NCBI GenBank assembly: GCA_037176845.1
Contig: JAYKXP010000259.1
Location: 1-43,554 of the forward strand
Source: Paramarasmius palmivorus
Taxonomy: Eukaryota; Basidiomycota; Agaricomycetes; Agaricales; Marasmiaceae
Length of the DNA: 43,554 nucleotides
Reading direction: 5' to 3'
The position numbers and the translations under genes were made by a program. The notes below the pieces were generated by a model. The model had not been told where the DNA came from and ran no database searches. It worked only from the letters and a program-made list of their open reading frames with translations. Shown here one piece after another: positions 32,273-41,861 of this stretch. Numbering within the stretch: the first letter of the stretch is position 1; each line of letters opens with the position of its first letter.

Positions 32273-35200
32273 CTACAGGTTTTTAGCTAGTCCAGAGAAA
32301 CAGTAAATAATTTCGTCTAAGGCCCCCTCATACTCAACCAGACGGTGAGCTTTGTACTGCTTCTGACGAGTCGTATCAGTAGGTAGTTTAGCAATCGCTT
32401 CCTTCCACCAAGCGAGCGCCGGTATAAAGCTAACGATGCCGTTCCGTCCAGTGAGACGGAGATCGTCCCAGTTACCGTTGGGATCCCTTGTCAGCCGAAT
32501 GCCCTTCTTTTGGTCTTTGCGCCAGTCTGGCATGCAGGCTTTGAACCAATGGAAAAACTCCTCGTAATACCATGACAAGTCCGACATATCCGGCCGATAC
32601 TTGTGAGAGCGAGCACGCCCAATCCAAGCGCCAATCCCCGAGGGACGACGATACGTCGGAAGTTGGCCGCTGCCGGTAAACCCAGTCGCACTGTCAATCC
32701 TGAGGTAGAGGCGCAGCATTTGACGAAAGTCCGCATCGATACCAACGGCTCTGGCCAGCATCAAGGTCCGAATGACATATTCCGGAGCTTCTGCAGGGGT
32801 CGGTACATCGAAGGAAGATGAGGCAGGATCAGGGGGAGATGGTGGACCACCACCAGGTGCAGATGCGGCAACATTCTGGGAATGTTCTCCATTGGTGGCA
32901 GATGGTGTGGCTTTTTTTGAATGTCCTCCATTGGAGGCCGGGGCGGAAAGAGCTGTGCGAGCCTTCTTTTTTCCTCCATTGGTAGCCGGGGCGGAAAGAG
33001 TTGTGCGAGCCTTCTTTGCTTCCTTAGTGGCGGGTTCCGATCCAGAGTTGCGACGGCGTTTCAGGGAGGCATAGAAAACGGAATCGGGTTCATAGCCCGG
33101 CTGCTTAGTGAAATCAATGTCTGCAATCTCGACTTCATCGTCTGAGATAGACATTTTCATCTCCCTTGGAGGATCTGGGGAGACATCGGAACGCGACTGC
33201 AACGACTTTCGCCCCTTGGCCTTCCTGGACGGAGACCGATACGTTCGAATCACAGACCCAGATGAAGATGGTACGAGATCCAAGTCAATGGGTGAATCTT
33301 GGCCGCCAGAGCCATTCTCGACAGGCGCTGGAGGCGAGGATGGAACGGTGATGGGAGACAAACGATCTGGGGAACGAGTCGCACGTGGTGGCGTTGGACG
33401 CGTGGAGACAGGACTGGAGTCAGGGTTGCGACTTGGAGAAGGTGGTGATGACGCTGATCGAGGACGAGTGACCGACTGGACATTAGGGTGCTTCTGTACT
33501 GGATGTTCAGCTGCCGCGCGACTTGAACCAGCCAAACGACGCCTGGCATCTGTTTGGTCTACCGGCATGCGACCAGCAGGACCATTCGACTGCGGGAGAT
33601 GTTTCTGAGAGGATGGAGGGGCGGTCGTACAGGTAGCCTGGGGTGGAAGTTTAGGAGGCTTGCCACCCGTCGACATACGCATCGACGACCTGAACACTGA
33701 TTTCTTCGGCTGCGTCGTAGTACCAGACACTGCATTTGCTGTTGAAGGAGCAGCTGCAGTGGGTTTTGAGGTCGATTTGGATGAGGAGGATACTGAAGAT
33801 ATTGCTGCCTTGGTCTGAACTTGGTCCTTACTTGAAGTCGAGCCAGTCATCGAGGATGAAGAGGATGGAGTTGGTAACGTCAGAGATGCACCTTGTGGGA
33901 GCTTTGGTGGCAAAACGACGGTATCGAGGCTGACCCCGTCGGTTTCTTCGTTGATCAAGGAAGCAAGCGAAGGTGCGCCAGGTGGCAGAGCACGAGAGCG
34001 GCATTCTTCGATAGCTGTAAAGAGTTATATCCATCAGCACCATGCGACATGCGACTGCAACAGATTACTCACTGTAAACCCGTTGCAAGTACTGAGCAAA
34101 GATAGGAATGATGAACTTCTTGTAATTCGTTCGCGAGGCGGCACCGAAATTCAATGCGAGGGGACTGCCAGCGGTAACAGCTGAGTGGGAACTGCAGAAA
34201 AAACATATCATTAAACGTGTACATAAACTAACTTTGATGCCCATTCTACCTGATGATATTCAACCTTCCTCCGTCCGCAGGCTCAGGTCCTCCTGCAAGC
34301 AGGGTAAAGGACCACCCAGTCGCTGCAGACATTCCATCCAGGATGGGTTGCACAAATGCAGGGACACGTTCGATGGCACTGCGTGATTGAAAAATGTCAG
34401 ACCAATGTACCTCGAGAAAAAGGTTATCGTACCTCTGACGAGCTGCAGGCTCCGTTGCAGGCGGCTGACGAAGGGCTGCCTTATAGGCTTCTTCACGTTC
34501 CGTGGCTTCCGCCCGAGCTTTATCGCCGAATTCCTTCCTAGTTTCGGGCGGAAGCTTCTCGAATGCACCATGAACAACGTCTTGGCAAACAGCGACGAAA
34601 GCTTCTTTCCCTACAGCAGTTACCAGTATCAGCAATCCGAAGACTATACACCATGGATCAGGGAACGCACCTTTTTTAATAAATTTACCCTTCTTTTTCT
34701 CCCCATCAGAGTCTCCCTTCTTCCCCATCCCGTTCCCAGCTATACAACACATCAGTCAAAGCTGAACATAGCAGAAAAGGGTAAGTAAACACACCTGCAT
34801 CTCCTTCCGCTTGCTGCTTGGCCACCTCCAACTCCAGAATGCGCTGTTGGATCAAAGGTTCCACGATCTCAGGATGAGCCTGAGCCCACGCAGTGAAAGC
34901 CGGAACCTTGCGACGAGGCGGTTGTGTTGTCCCTGAGAGCTTTCCGAGCAGCCTGTCGAGAGCATCAGGCTCCTTGCGAGAAGGATCGCGGGCAGCCCGC
35001 TCCCCACGACGATAGTTGAACCAACGAGCGATTTGCTGAGAAATGGGGAGAAACAGAGTCAGTCACAGTCACAATATCACAGGAATAAGCTCACGTGTAC
35101 TTACATCACGGCGGAACGCGTAACGACGCTTCAACTCTTCATATTCCCTCATCTCGCGGGCGAAGTCTTCGTCACCTTGACCAGGCTTCTGAATAGGTGG

Positions 35201-35425
35201 AGTAAAAACCACATCCTCGACGTTGTCAGGGCTAACAGCATCAATCTCCTCCGCAGAACGCTCCGTGTCAGGAGGCAAGGTTTCTGGGAAGAGATGGTTA
35301 TAAACACGAGTGACGTTCGCAAGAAACTCCTGCTCTACATCCTCCTCGATAGACTTTCGATACCCAGCAATATGGGACTCAAGATAGGACAATCGAGAGC
35401 CCTTGAAGGCACCAGGGTTCGGCAT
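32273..35425 (-). CDS. Agaric transposon-neighbourhood family protein, 932 aa
   Basis: Seven exons join in phase: 35425-35105, 35035-34795, 34739-34671, 34610-34433, 34378-34250, 34191-34073, 34014-32273. The start MPNPGAFKGSRLSYLESHI, a following QIARWFNYRRGERAARDPSR, the block AIERVPAFVQPILDGM with LLAGGPEPADGGRLNII, and FIIPIFAQYLQRVY with IEECRSRAL match a family I recall as abundant in agaric genomes, often near transposons; its function is unknown. A long Ser/Pro-rich disordered middle follows (about residues 390-800), including a 48-bp tandem repeat (32925-32982) giving ARTxLSAPAxNGG. A conserved C-terminal domain ends it (LSWYYEEFFHWFKACMPDW, GIVSFIPALAWWKEA). The 54-nt intron at 34379-34432 is a multiple of three with no stop, so an isoform retaining it is possible. 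The protein appears intact. Confidence 0.75.
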
Positions 35426-35852
35426 GATGAAGAGATAGCAAGAGAAGGCAAAGATGATGAGATGAGACGAGAGAATGCGAGAACGACCACTGGGAAGAGC
35501 CGATGAGTTTCCACACGACAATATTTCGTTCTTATATATTTTGGGTGCGCAAATATTTATTTATTTTCTCCCAATTATTCCGCTATTTTTCTGGCTTGCA
35601 CTGAGATGGTTTTGCCATGTCCGATGCGTTTCCGGCATCGGTTGCTTCAGGGTCCTTTCCAGTCCTTTCCTTGGACGCGCTTGGTGGCTAGTACCACGCG
35701 GTGAGATCATCACCATTTTTCAAATCCGAAATTTCGCAAAGTCCAGATGCTGAAAGTCCCGATAACAGATCTGTACTGGGTCACGCTGACTTATACTGGC
35801 CTTTCTTTCTCGCTCTTCTCACGGGTTCTTCCTTCCCTTTCTCCCCGCCATC
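35426..35852. promoter_or_regulatory. Divergent intergenic region, 427 bp
   Basis: This lies between the minus-strand 932-aa gene and the plus-strand RNase H1 N-like gene. On the minus strand AATATATAAG (35540-35531) lies 106 bp upstream of the ATG and could be a TATA box. A pyrimidine-rich tract (about 35806-35850) precedes the plus-strand ATG, typical of fungal transcription starts. No gene is seen inside. Confidence 0.45.
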
Positions 35853-36875
35853 ATGCCCAAGGACACTTCTCACCAGAACTCCAAAGTCGACCGCCGTCAA
35901 GGCTTGCAGATCCTTCCGAGTGAAGTTACCTCTCAGTAGAGACCGAAATTGCCACTGACACTATTCTAGGCAATCGTTATAGAGCCAAACCCCCCGTCGA
36001 CCCACCTGGCTACGCCCCAGATACTTACACGTTGACGCAGCATAACCCAGACAAAGGTTAGTCGTGTTTTCACGGTGTCGTCAGTCTACTAACTTTGTCG
36101 TGCTCAGGAATAACCATCCTCCGCAACACGATTGAGGACAAGAATGGTACGTTTATCACCGACCTCGACAGTGGAAGTTTCTAACACGAAATTCGCGGTA
36201 GGCTGGGTTGTCACCACCACATGTACTATTCACCGCCGTCACCCAGACGCGGACGACGATGTTTCTCATGTATCCCGAGGAACATCTCCCGGCGCCCCAG
36301 CACTTCCTACATCCCAGGACGACACCACAACCACAACCTCAGCAATTCCCAACGTTGACGCCATTTCGCCATCAGTCATAGGTGCTGCACTCGCATCCCT
36401 CAGCACTCCGTCCGTTCCGTCTGTGGAGTACTCGGTAGACATCCCTGAGCCGAATGAGATTGTCTTGCGACCCGGCACAGAACTCAATTCTCGTTTCTAC
36501 ATTATTTTTCGTGGCCGTGAGGTCGGTCTCTTCTACGACTAGTGAGTTTTAATTTCGCTGTACTCAGTCGTTGTCCTTAAAAATTTTTCCAGTGAGAGAG
36601 AGGTCGCTCCCCGTGTTCTCCACGTGTCCAGAGCAGCGTACAAGGTGTATACCTCTCCTGAGGCCGCTATCGCAGCTTACACTCACGCTCACAGAGGAGA
36701 GCTTCCCGGCTATGAACTCGCCGTCATTCAAGCCCCGGTGGTTATCGCTCACGCCAGCGCTTCCACCGCTCCCACCAACGCTCAGCTAACCTTTGACGTA
36801 CCGGATGACAGCGATTCTGAGTACGAAACTGTAGAAGTTGAACACCAAGTTGGAGCCGCTCCTAAAGTAGACTAG
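35853..36875 (+). CDS. Protein with RNase H1 N-terminal-like domain, 271 aa
   Basis: Five exons join in phase: 35853-35919, 35970-36056, 36108-36146, 36202-36541, 36593-36875. The N-terminal half is hydrophilic (KPPVDPPGYAPD, TTTTTSAIPNVD). The domain at about residues 160-210 reads RFYIIFRGREVGLFYDYERE then APRVLHVSRAAYKVYTSPEA AIAAY; the aromatic-hydrophobic G-R-x-x-G core, the central tryptophan-like position and the YKVYTSPEAA helix start match the RNase H1 N-terminal/caulimovirus viroplasmin fold, which binds RNA-DNA hybrid or dsRNA. No RNase H catalytic part is present, as usual for the many agaric proteins carrying only this domain. The C-terminus is acidic (DVPDDSDSEYETVEVE). It is divergent from the 932-aa gene. 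Confidence 0.7.
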
Positions 36876-37345
36876 TCACTTGTGTTGTAGGTAGTTTAAG
36901 CATCGTTGGCATTGGAAAAAAAATTGTCGTGCCCAAATCCCATCGTTCAAAGTTCAAGCCCCGTCATTAATAAATCTTTGTGAATCTCATTGTCTCTTGG
37001 TTCTCAGCCATCCTGTCCCAAACCCTGGATTGTTTTCTGTTACTAGATTCGGACTTGCCCCATGGATCCATCGAGATTCCAGAACATTACAATTTCCCTT
37101 ATCATACCATCACCACGAAATTATCGGACCATCACCACGCTGCCAGCCAAGATCCTAACGATATGAAATACTCACCACCCTGGATGCGAAATCAGAGAGA
37201 ATCAGACCCTCATTGTGATGAAGCCATCACCACCCAGGAACCTCAGACCCTCACCATATGGAAATACTTTCACAAAGTTGAAGGGCGCATCACCCCATTG
37301 GGTTATCCATAGTCTCGCTTACTCGCAAACAGCTACGGCTACTGT
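36876..37345. other. Intergenic stretch with irregular CATCACCA repeats
   Basis: It lies between two convergent genes. CCATCACCACG recurs 22 bp apart at about 37108 and 37130, with further CATCACC words to 37295 and again near 38540-38640. The spacing is irregular, so this is not a clean tandem array. No gene is supported. Confidence 0.4.
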
Positions 37346-38470
37346 CTATGTATCGGCCGAGTTCGTCAACCTGCACACAATTCATATCCCTCAGTATAGT
37401 CGTTGGCATTGATTTAGTACGCAAAGACACTCACTTGGCTCTTTGGCGACGTTCCCTTTCCCTCGCATTGATGATAGACCTATTTGCTTCACGATGTCTC
37501 CGAGAATATTCCCGTTGTTTCCGTCGCTTAGCTTCTAAGACGGAATTCCGCTCCTCCTCTGTCGTGCTTTGGAGTATCAGGGCCTGCCTGCAGGAGATAT
37601 CAATGTGATTCGGGCATGGGAGGTGATACTTTACTCGCCTGGCGCGCCGCTCCTTCACCCTTGTCCGAATCTCGGATCGGTGTCGCTCGTAGTAACGACG
37701 TGAGTTATGAGCCTGTTGATGGCGCTTCCGAGCCAATTTATCATTGTCATTAGGCTCAACATTCAAGTCTTCCGGACCGTTCGGTGATTCTTCCCTCGTA
37801 GTACTAGTGGTACCTTGTGGATCACCGACTGGTTCGACGGGTACTACCTGTACTTCCGAACCTCTGGCCAGGTCCTTTGCTCGCACCCTAGCCTCGCGCT
37901 CTTGGCTGATCTGGTGTAATTCTGCAATCCGGGTAGCCAACTTTGTTGCAGCCTTGGCGCGTTTGCTTGCATTGGCTGTGTACACCAATAACTACATTGC
38001 TATTCTTACGCTGTTCAAAAACGACCTACCAGCCAATGCTCTGTTCTCCGGCCTGGGTACCAGAAAGGCCCTAGGACGAGGACCTTGACCGCTCCCCAAA
38101 ACCTCTGGTAACTCCGATTCAGTGGGCCAATATATGTCAATCCATTGGAATCTCACCACCAGCTCTCGAACGCCTTGTGTTCGGTTTGTGGTGTGCTAGT
38201 GGAGGCTTGAGCTTGCGTTTGAGGGGTAGTCGTTTGGGAGATAGGTGGAATTTACGACGACTGAGAACTGGACCCAGCGTTCGAACATTCTTGGGAGGTG
38301 GGCAAGGTGTTGCGTCTGTTGATAGAGGTCAATTTTGTAAAAATTGAGTAAAGGACTCAGACAAGAGCAAATCACCACGTACATCCCTCCCAATTTTCAT
38401 CACCGCTCAGACCGTCATCCGATAATGCATTCCCGAGCCAGCGTTCGTTGAGTCGTCCTTCGATGGTCAT
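37346..38470 (-). CDS. Basic helix-rich protein with internal repeat, 295 aa
   Basis: Exons 38470-38383, 38315-38157, 38104-38030, 37975-37435 and 37370-37346 join in phase. The last, 25-nt exon is chosen because GTGAGT with a CTAAA branch and GTGCAG follows; without it the protein ends one codon later at TGA. The N-terminal part is Pro/Arg/Lys-rich (RRKFHLSPKRLPLKRKL). The second half has two related basic helices, HNSRRYYERHRSEIRTRVKE and QREYSRRHREANRSIINARE, separated by about 45 residues, a pattern I recall in agaric proteins and resembling a bZIP-type basic region without the leucine zipper. A nucleic-acid-binding nuclear role is inferred. A 51-nt in-frame intron may be removed at 37580-37640. 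No family name can be given. Confidence 0.6.
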
Positions 38471-40505
38471 GGTTGAGGAACAAGGGCTAATGAAGAATTA
38501 CTCCGGTCGCGCCAAGAGCTACGGCCCGATTGATTCTCAGTGAGAACATCACCTTGCCAGATAAGAAACTCACCATGCCAAGATCGCCATACATCAGAAC
38601 ATCACCACTCAATGATACTCTCACCGCCTGATTAGAGACGCTCACCTTTGTCCGAGAAGCCCGGCAGAGGATAAGTCTTCGCTGTCTTGACTATCTTAAC
38701 AATCTACGTAGAAAGGAAAGCAAAAAAAAAATTTTTTTTTACTCATACGGAGCGCCCCGAGGTCACTAACATCTTCGCACTGAAGCTAGGAGTACGACAC
38801 AATCAATTAGATCAACGACAGATACCTAGGAAGCTTTGAATATCGGCACACATTAAGAATACACCCCAATTGTATTTCTCATCACTGGATCGTGCAATGG
38901 CACTGTCGATTTCCTATGGTAAATCAAGCCTGAGCGGGTGTGAAATACAGTTAAGTACTCCCATAGCTGAGGGAATACCTAATACATGATAGATCGGCCT
39001 GCGGATACTTAACCTCAAAGACTCACAGGTAAAGACAAGTCTTGGACCTTACTTAGCTGTGAATCTACATATTCGGATAAAGACCCTAGATAGCTGCAAA
39101 CGGACATGATTGATATCCGAGTACAGCTTGCATCAAACCAGTACAGTCCGAGGCTCAACTCAGACTCAGCTCAGAAAAGACAAGACATGGTTACACGGGA
39201 ATTACGAACGACGCATATATATACCACGCCAGCACAGTCTGAGGATGATCCCGCACTTGCAAGAACGCAATGCCCCCTTGCGTAAGAAATACTAGAATCC
39301 ACGAGGGATGCAATATTGTTGTAGGCCAGAGGATTTAATTGGCGAATAAGTATGTCAATAACCGTATACCGTCCTAGTAAGTATCGAGTATTGATGCGGG
39401 TAGGGACGTCTGCGATTTGGCCGTCGTAATATCCACGGGCTAAATACAGGTTATCTCTACACACCCTCGTGTTGAAGGATTTGAAAGATGATCACAGGCG
39501 AAGGAAATCTTCAATCACATAGACATGGCGATGTGCATACATACATGCTAGTTGCGCCGACAGTAGAATTCAGTGACGAAGTTGATCAATATACTAGCTC
39601 GTAACCTTGCGGATCGTTGTAGTATAGGCTATGACAGGACCTTAAACGATCATTGTGCTGAGGTCACAGGAAAGAAAAGTGGGTCTTGTATGCGACAGGT
39701 ATGCAAGGTGTAGAATTCGAGATCTAAGCCTTTCACCAGATTGACCACCAAGTTCGGACACCAAGAATCAAGACAATCTCTCAAAGCATTGAGTCGAAGT
39801 ACAGTAAATGAATTATTCGTCGATATAGATATCTCGAGCAAGCGGAGGAGATGCGATGGAGCCCAGTGATCCCAATTTGATGCATGAGTAATGAGGCAGT
39901 AAGTATCACGGAGTGATTGAAGGTGAACTGTTGGTATACCACTGTCTGGTGTACACAGTTTTTAGGTTTGAACAATTCGTTGCAGGCTTTTTACTGGATG
40001 TAGAGGTGCTCGAAAATCGGTTTTATGTGGAGGCAGACAGACTTACAGTAACCGAGTGGGGTAATGACGCGCTCGGAAAAGGTAACGAGGCGGCATTTCC
40101 CGCGGCACCGAAAACAAACCCTGAACCCTGTCTATTGTTCCTTGCCGCTAACCTTGCTCATCCCTTGCATGTAATGCCCTTCAGAACGCTCTGAGACTCA
40201 AGGTTTGGAACCATTTTCCAGGTAGGTGTTGAGCCCACATCTTCGTTGTCTACATAGGTACCCATTTCCATCATTAATCTTGGCAGATTAGCTCGATGTC
40301 ATATGAACTAGAGCATGATAAATCGCATGCACGGCAGGGACCATTCTCCATGCGGAAGTGCGAGTGTCGGTGTTCTACTATCAGATTTCAGTGGCGACCT
40401 GTGGCAATATGGACGAGACGCGTACCCGGTGTTTTTTGAAATCAAGACCATATATAAGCCTGCAGTATCTCGAGATCTGGAGTCCTTTGCGATTCCTGCG
40501 TAGGC
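38471..40505. other. Gene-poor stretch, nothing recognised
   Basis: Open frames at 39171-39464 (-) and 39913-40194 (+) have no recognisable motifs. An A9-10/T10 junction lies at about 38723-38742. The final 60 bp contain the promoter of the next gene. Confidence 0.45.
40451..40458 (+). promoter_or_regulatory. TATA box
   Basis: TATATAAG lies 48 bp upstream of the ATG at 40506, a usual distance for a fungal core promoter with a short leader. Confidence 0.5.
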
Positions 40506-41413
40506 ATGGCCGGAAAAAAGAAGAGCAACCCCCGAGCTGTGGTTATTGAAGGTGTGATTATTATTCCACGTCGTTGATTTATCTTCTGAACGTGTTCTGT
40601 AGACACCTCAGAAGACGAGGATGATGCTCGACAACGTCTTCGCAAGGCTCTGAACGGTAAGAGAAGAATATCGTTTTCACAAACCAAGCTAACTTCGTGA
40701 TAGAGATCCACTGGCATAGTGGTCGGATACATTTCTTCCAAACGGAATTGGTGGACCACATTCGGGCGGCAGAGCGAGCGGCTTATGAGGCAGAAGAAGC
40801 TTTTGGTGAGTCTGTGTTTGACTATTGAGAATCTTGAATTAAATTTCTATTTTAGAGGATTTGAATGTCGTTCGTAGGCGCTCTCGCTCTCCTTCGCTGC
40901 CAAGATTTTCCCTGTCGTCGAAGACCTCGTCTCACTATTCCAGCGCTTTGTCTCGTTTGGGATCTGAAGATAGTTCGGATTATGGCGATAGCTCGACAGA
41001 GGAACTTATACGCAACGTCCAATTGTCCCCCGACGGCACGCCAGTACCTATCGCAGCACAACAACCGACCCCTGTACAGCCTTCACATATGTCCGCGGCT
41101 ACTGTGTCCCAGGTCTCGAAGGTCCGAAATTGCTCAACACCATCGTCGCCTACGGTCAAAAGAGCACTTCCCGCGCGGTCCCCTCCTGTGGTCCAGTCGC
41201 CTACTGCACACAAAAGAGCACGTAAGGGACCTAAAGGGGGCTATTTGGTGCTAAACGGCAAGGACAATATCAATGGTGTGTTTGCGTCGTGGTGTGTGTG
41301 TAGTATCACCGGCACCGACCCTTATGACTGACTATCTTTCAAGGTCCAGCGCGGCTAGTGTAGGCCAAGGTGTCTCAGGAGCAATTGTGCAAGTTTCCAA
41401 CTCACTGCCATGA
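40506..41413 (+). CDS. RNase H1 N-like protein, domain cut by a frameshift
   Basis: Exons 40506-40551, 40603-40656, 40704-40805, 40856-41291 and 41344-41413 join in phase and give 235 residues. After a Lys-rich start, an acidic segment (DTSEDEDDARQRLRKAL) and a long Ser/Pro-rich region, the C-terminus reads GGYLVLNGKDNINGVFASW then GQGVSGAIVQ, the first half of an RNase H1 N-terminal-like domain. The frame then hits TGA at 41411. The expected second half, KFPTHCHEAQAATTL and on to WLSMKGTGSQ, follows in another frame (41389 to about 41496). One base lost near 41390 would explain this. Either the gene is recently inactivated, or the base is a sequencing error. The first three introns are all phase 1. 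Confidence 0.6.
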
Positions 41414-41861
41414 AGCTCAAGCTGCTACGACGCTTTGCTCGTCTTCGGGACTTCTGCCTATCTCAGCTTGGCTGAGCATGAAGGGAACTGGTTCGCAGTA
41501 GTACGCTGGCAGCAAGCCAGGCGTTTGTCAAAAGTGAGTTCCTCATTATACTCTCGGGTGCAGAGGCTCAGAATTTAATACAGAGCGTTATTATTGGATC
41601 GGGTAGGCATGGAAAATCTAGAAAACGTTCAGGTCTCGGATATATATGGTAGCTGGGACTGAAGCCGAAGCGAAAAAGCGTTTTAATAGTTTCTGTAACA
41701 AATGTGTAATCTTGGGTCTTGCAGAATTTATTATCTCGTTTGGTAACTGACTGTAGAATTGCGCGCTAAGTATCTCTTGGAACATTCGGTATTAGGCGCC
41801 GGAAGGAAAAACCTCGTGACCAATAACTGGTGATCGTGGAACCAATCAACGAAGCATTGTC
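41414..41861. other. Tail of the frameshifted gene, then intergenic
   Basis: The first 80 bp hold the out-of-frame remainder of the RNase H1 N-like domain. Nothing else is supported up to the ATG of the transposase relic. Confidence 0.5.

Noticed and set aside
33108..33608. 166-codon plus-strand frame
   Set aside because: It is the antisense shadow of the Ser/Pro-rich exon of the 932-aa gene.
37100..38640. Possible CRISPR-like or satellite array of CATCACCA words
   Set aside because: The spacing and the intervening sequence are irregular, and the word is short. The genome is eukaryotic.
39171..40194. Two open frames of 93-97 codons
   Set aside because: No motifs, no splice-site support, and no similarity to other parts of the window.
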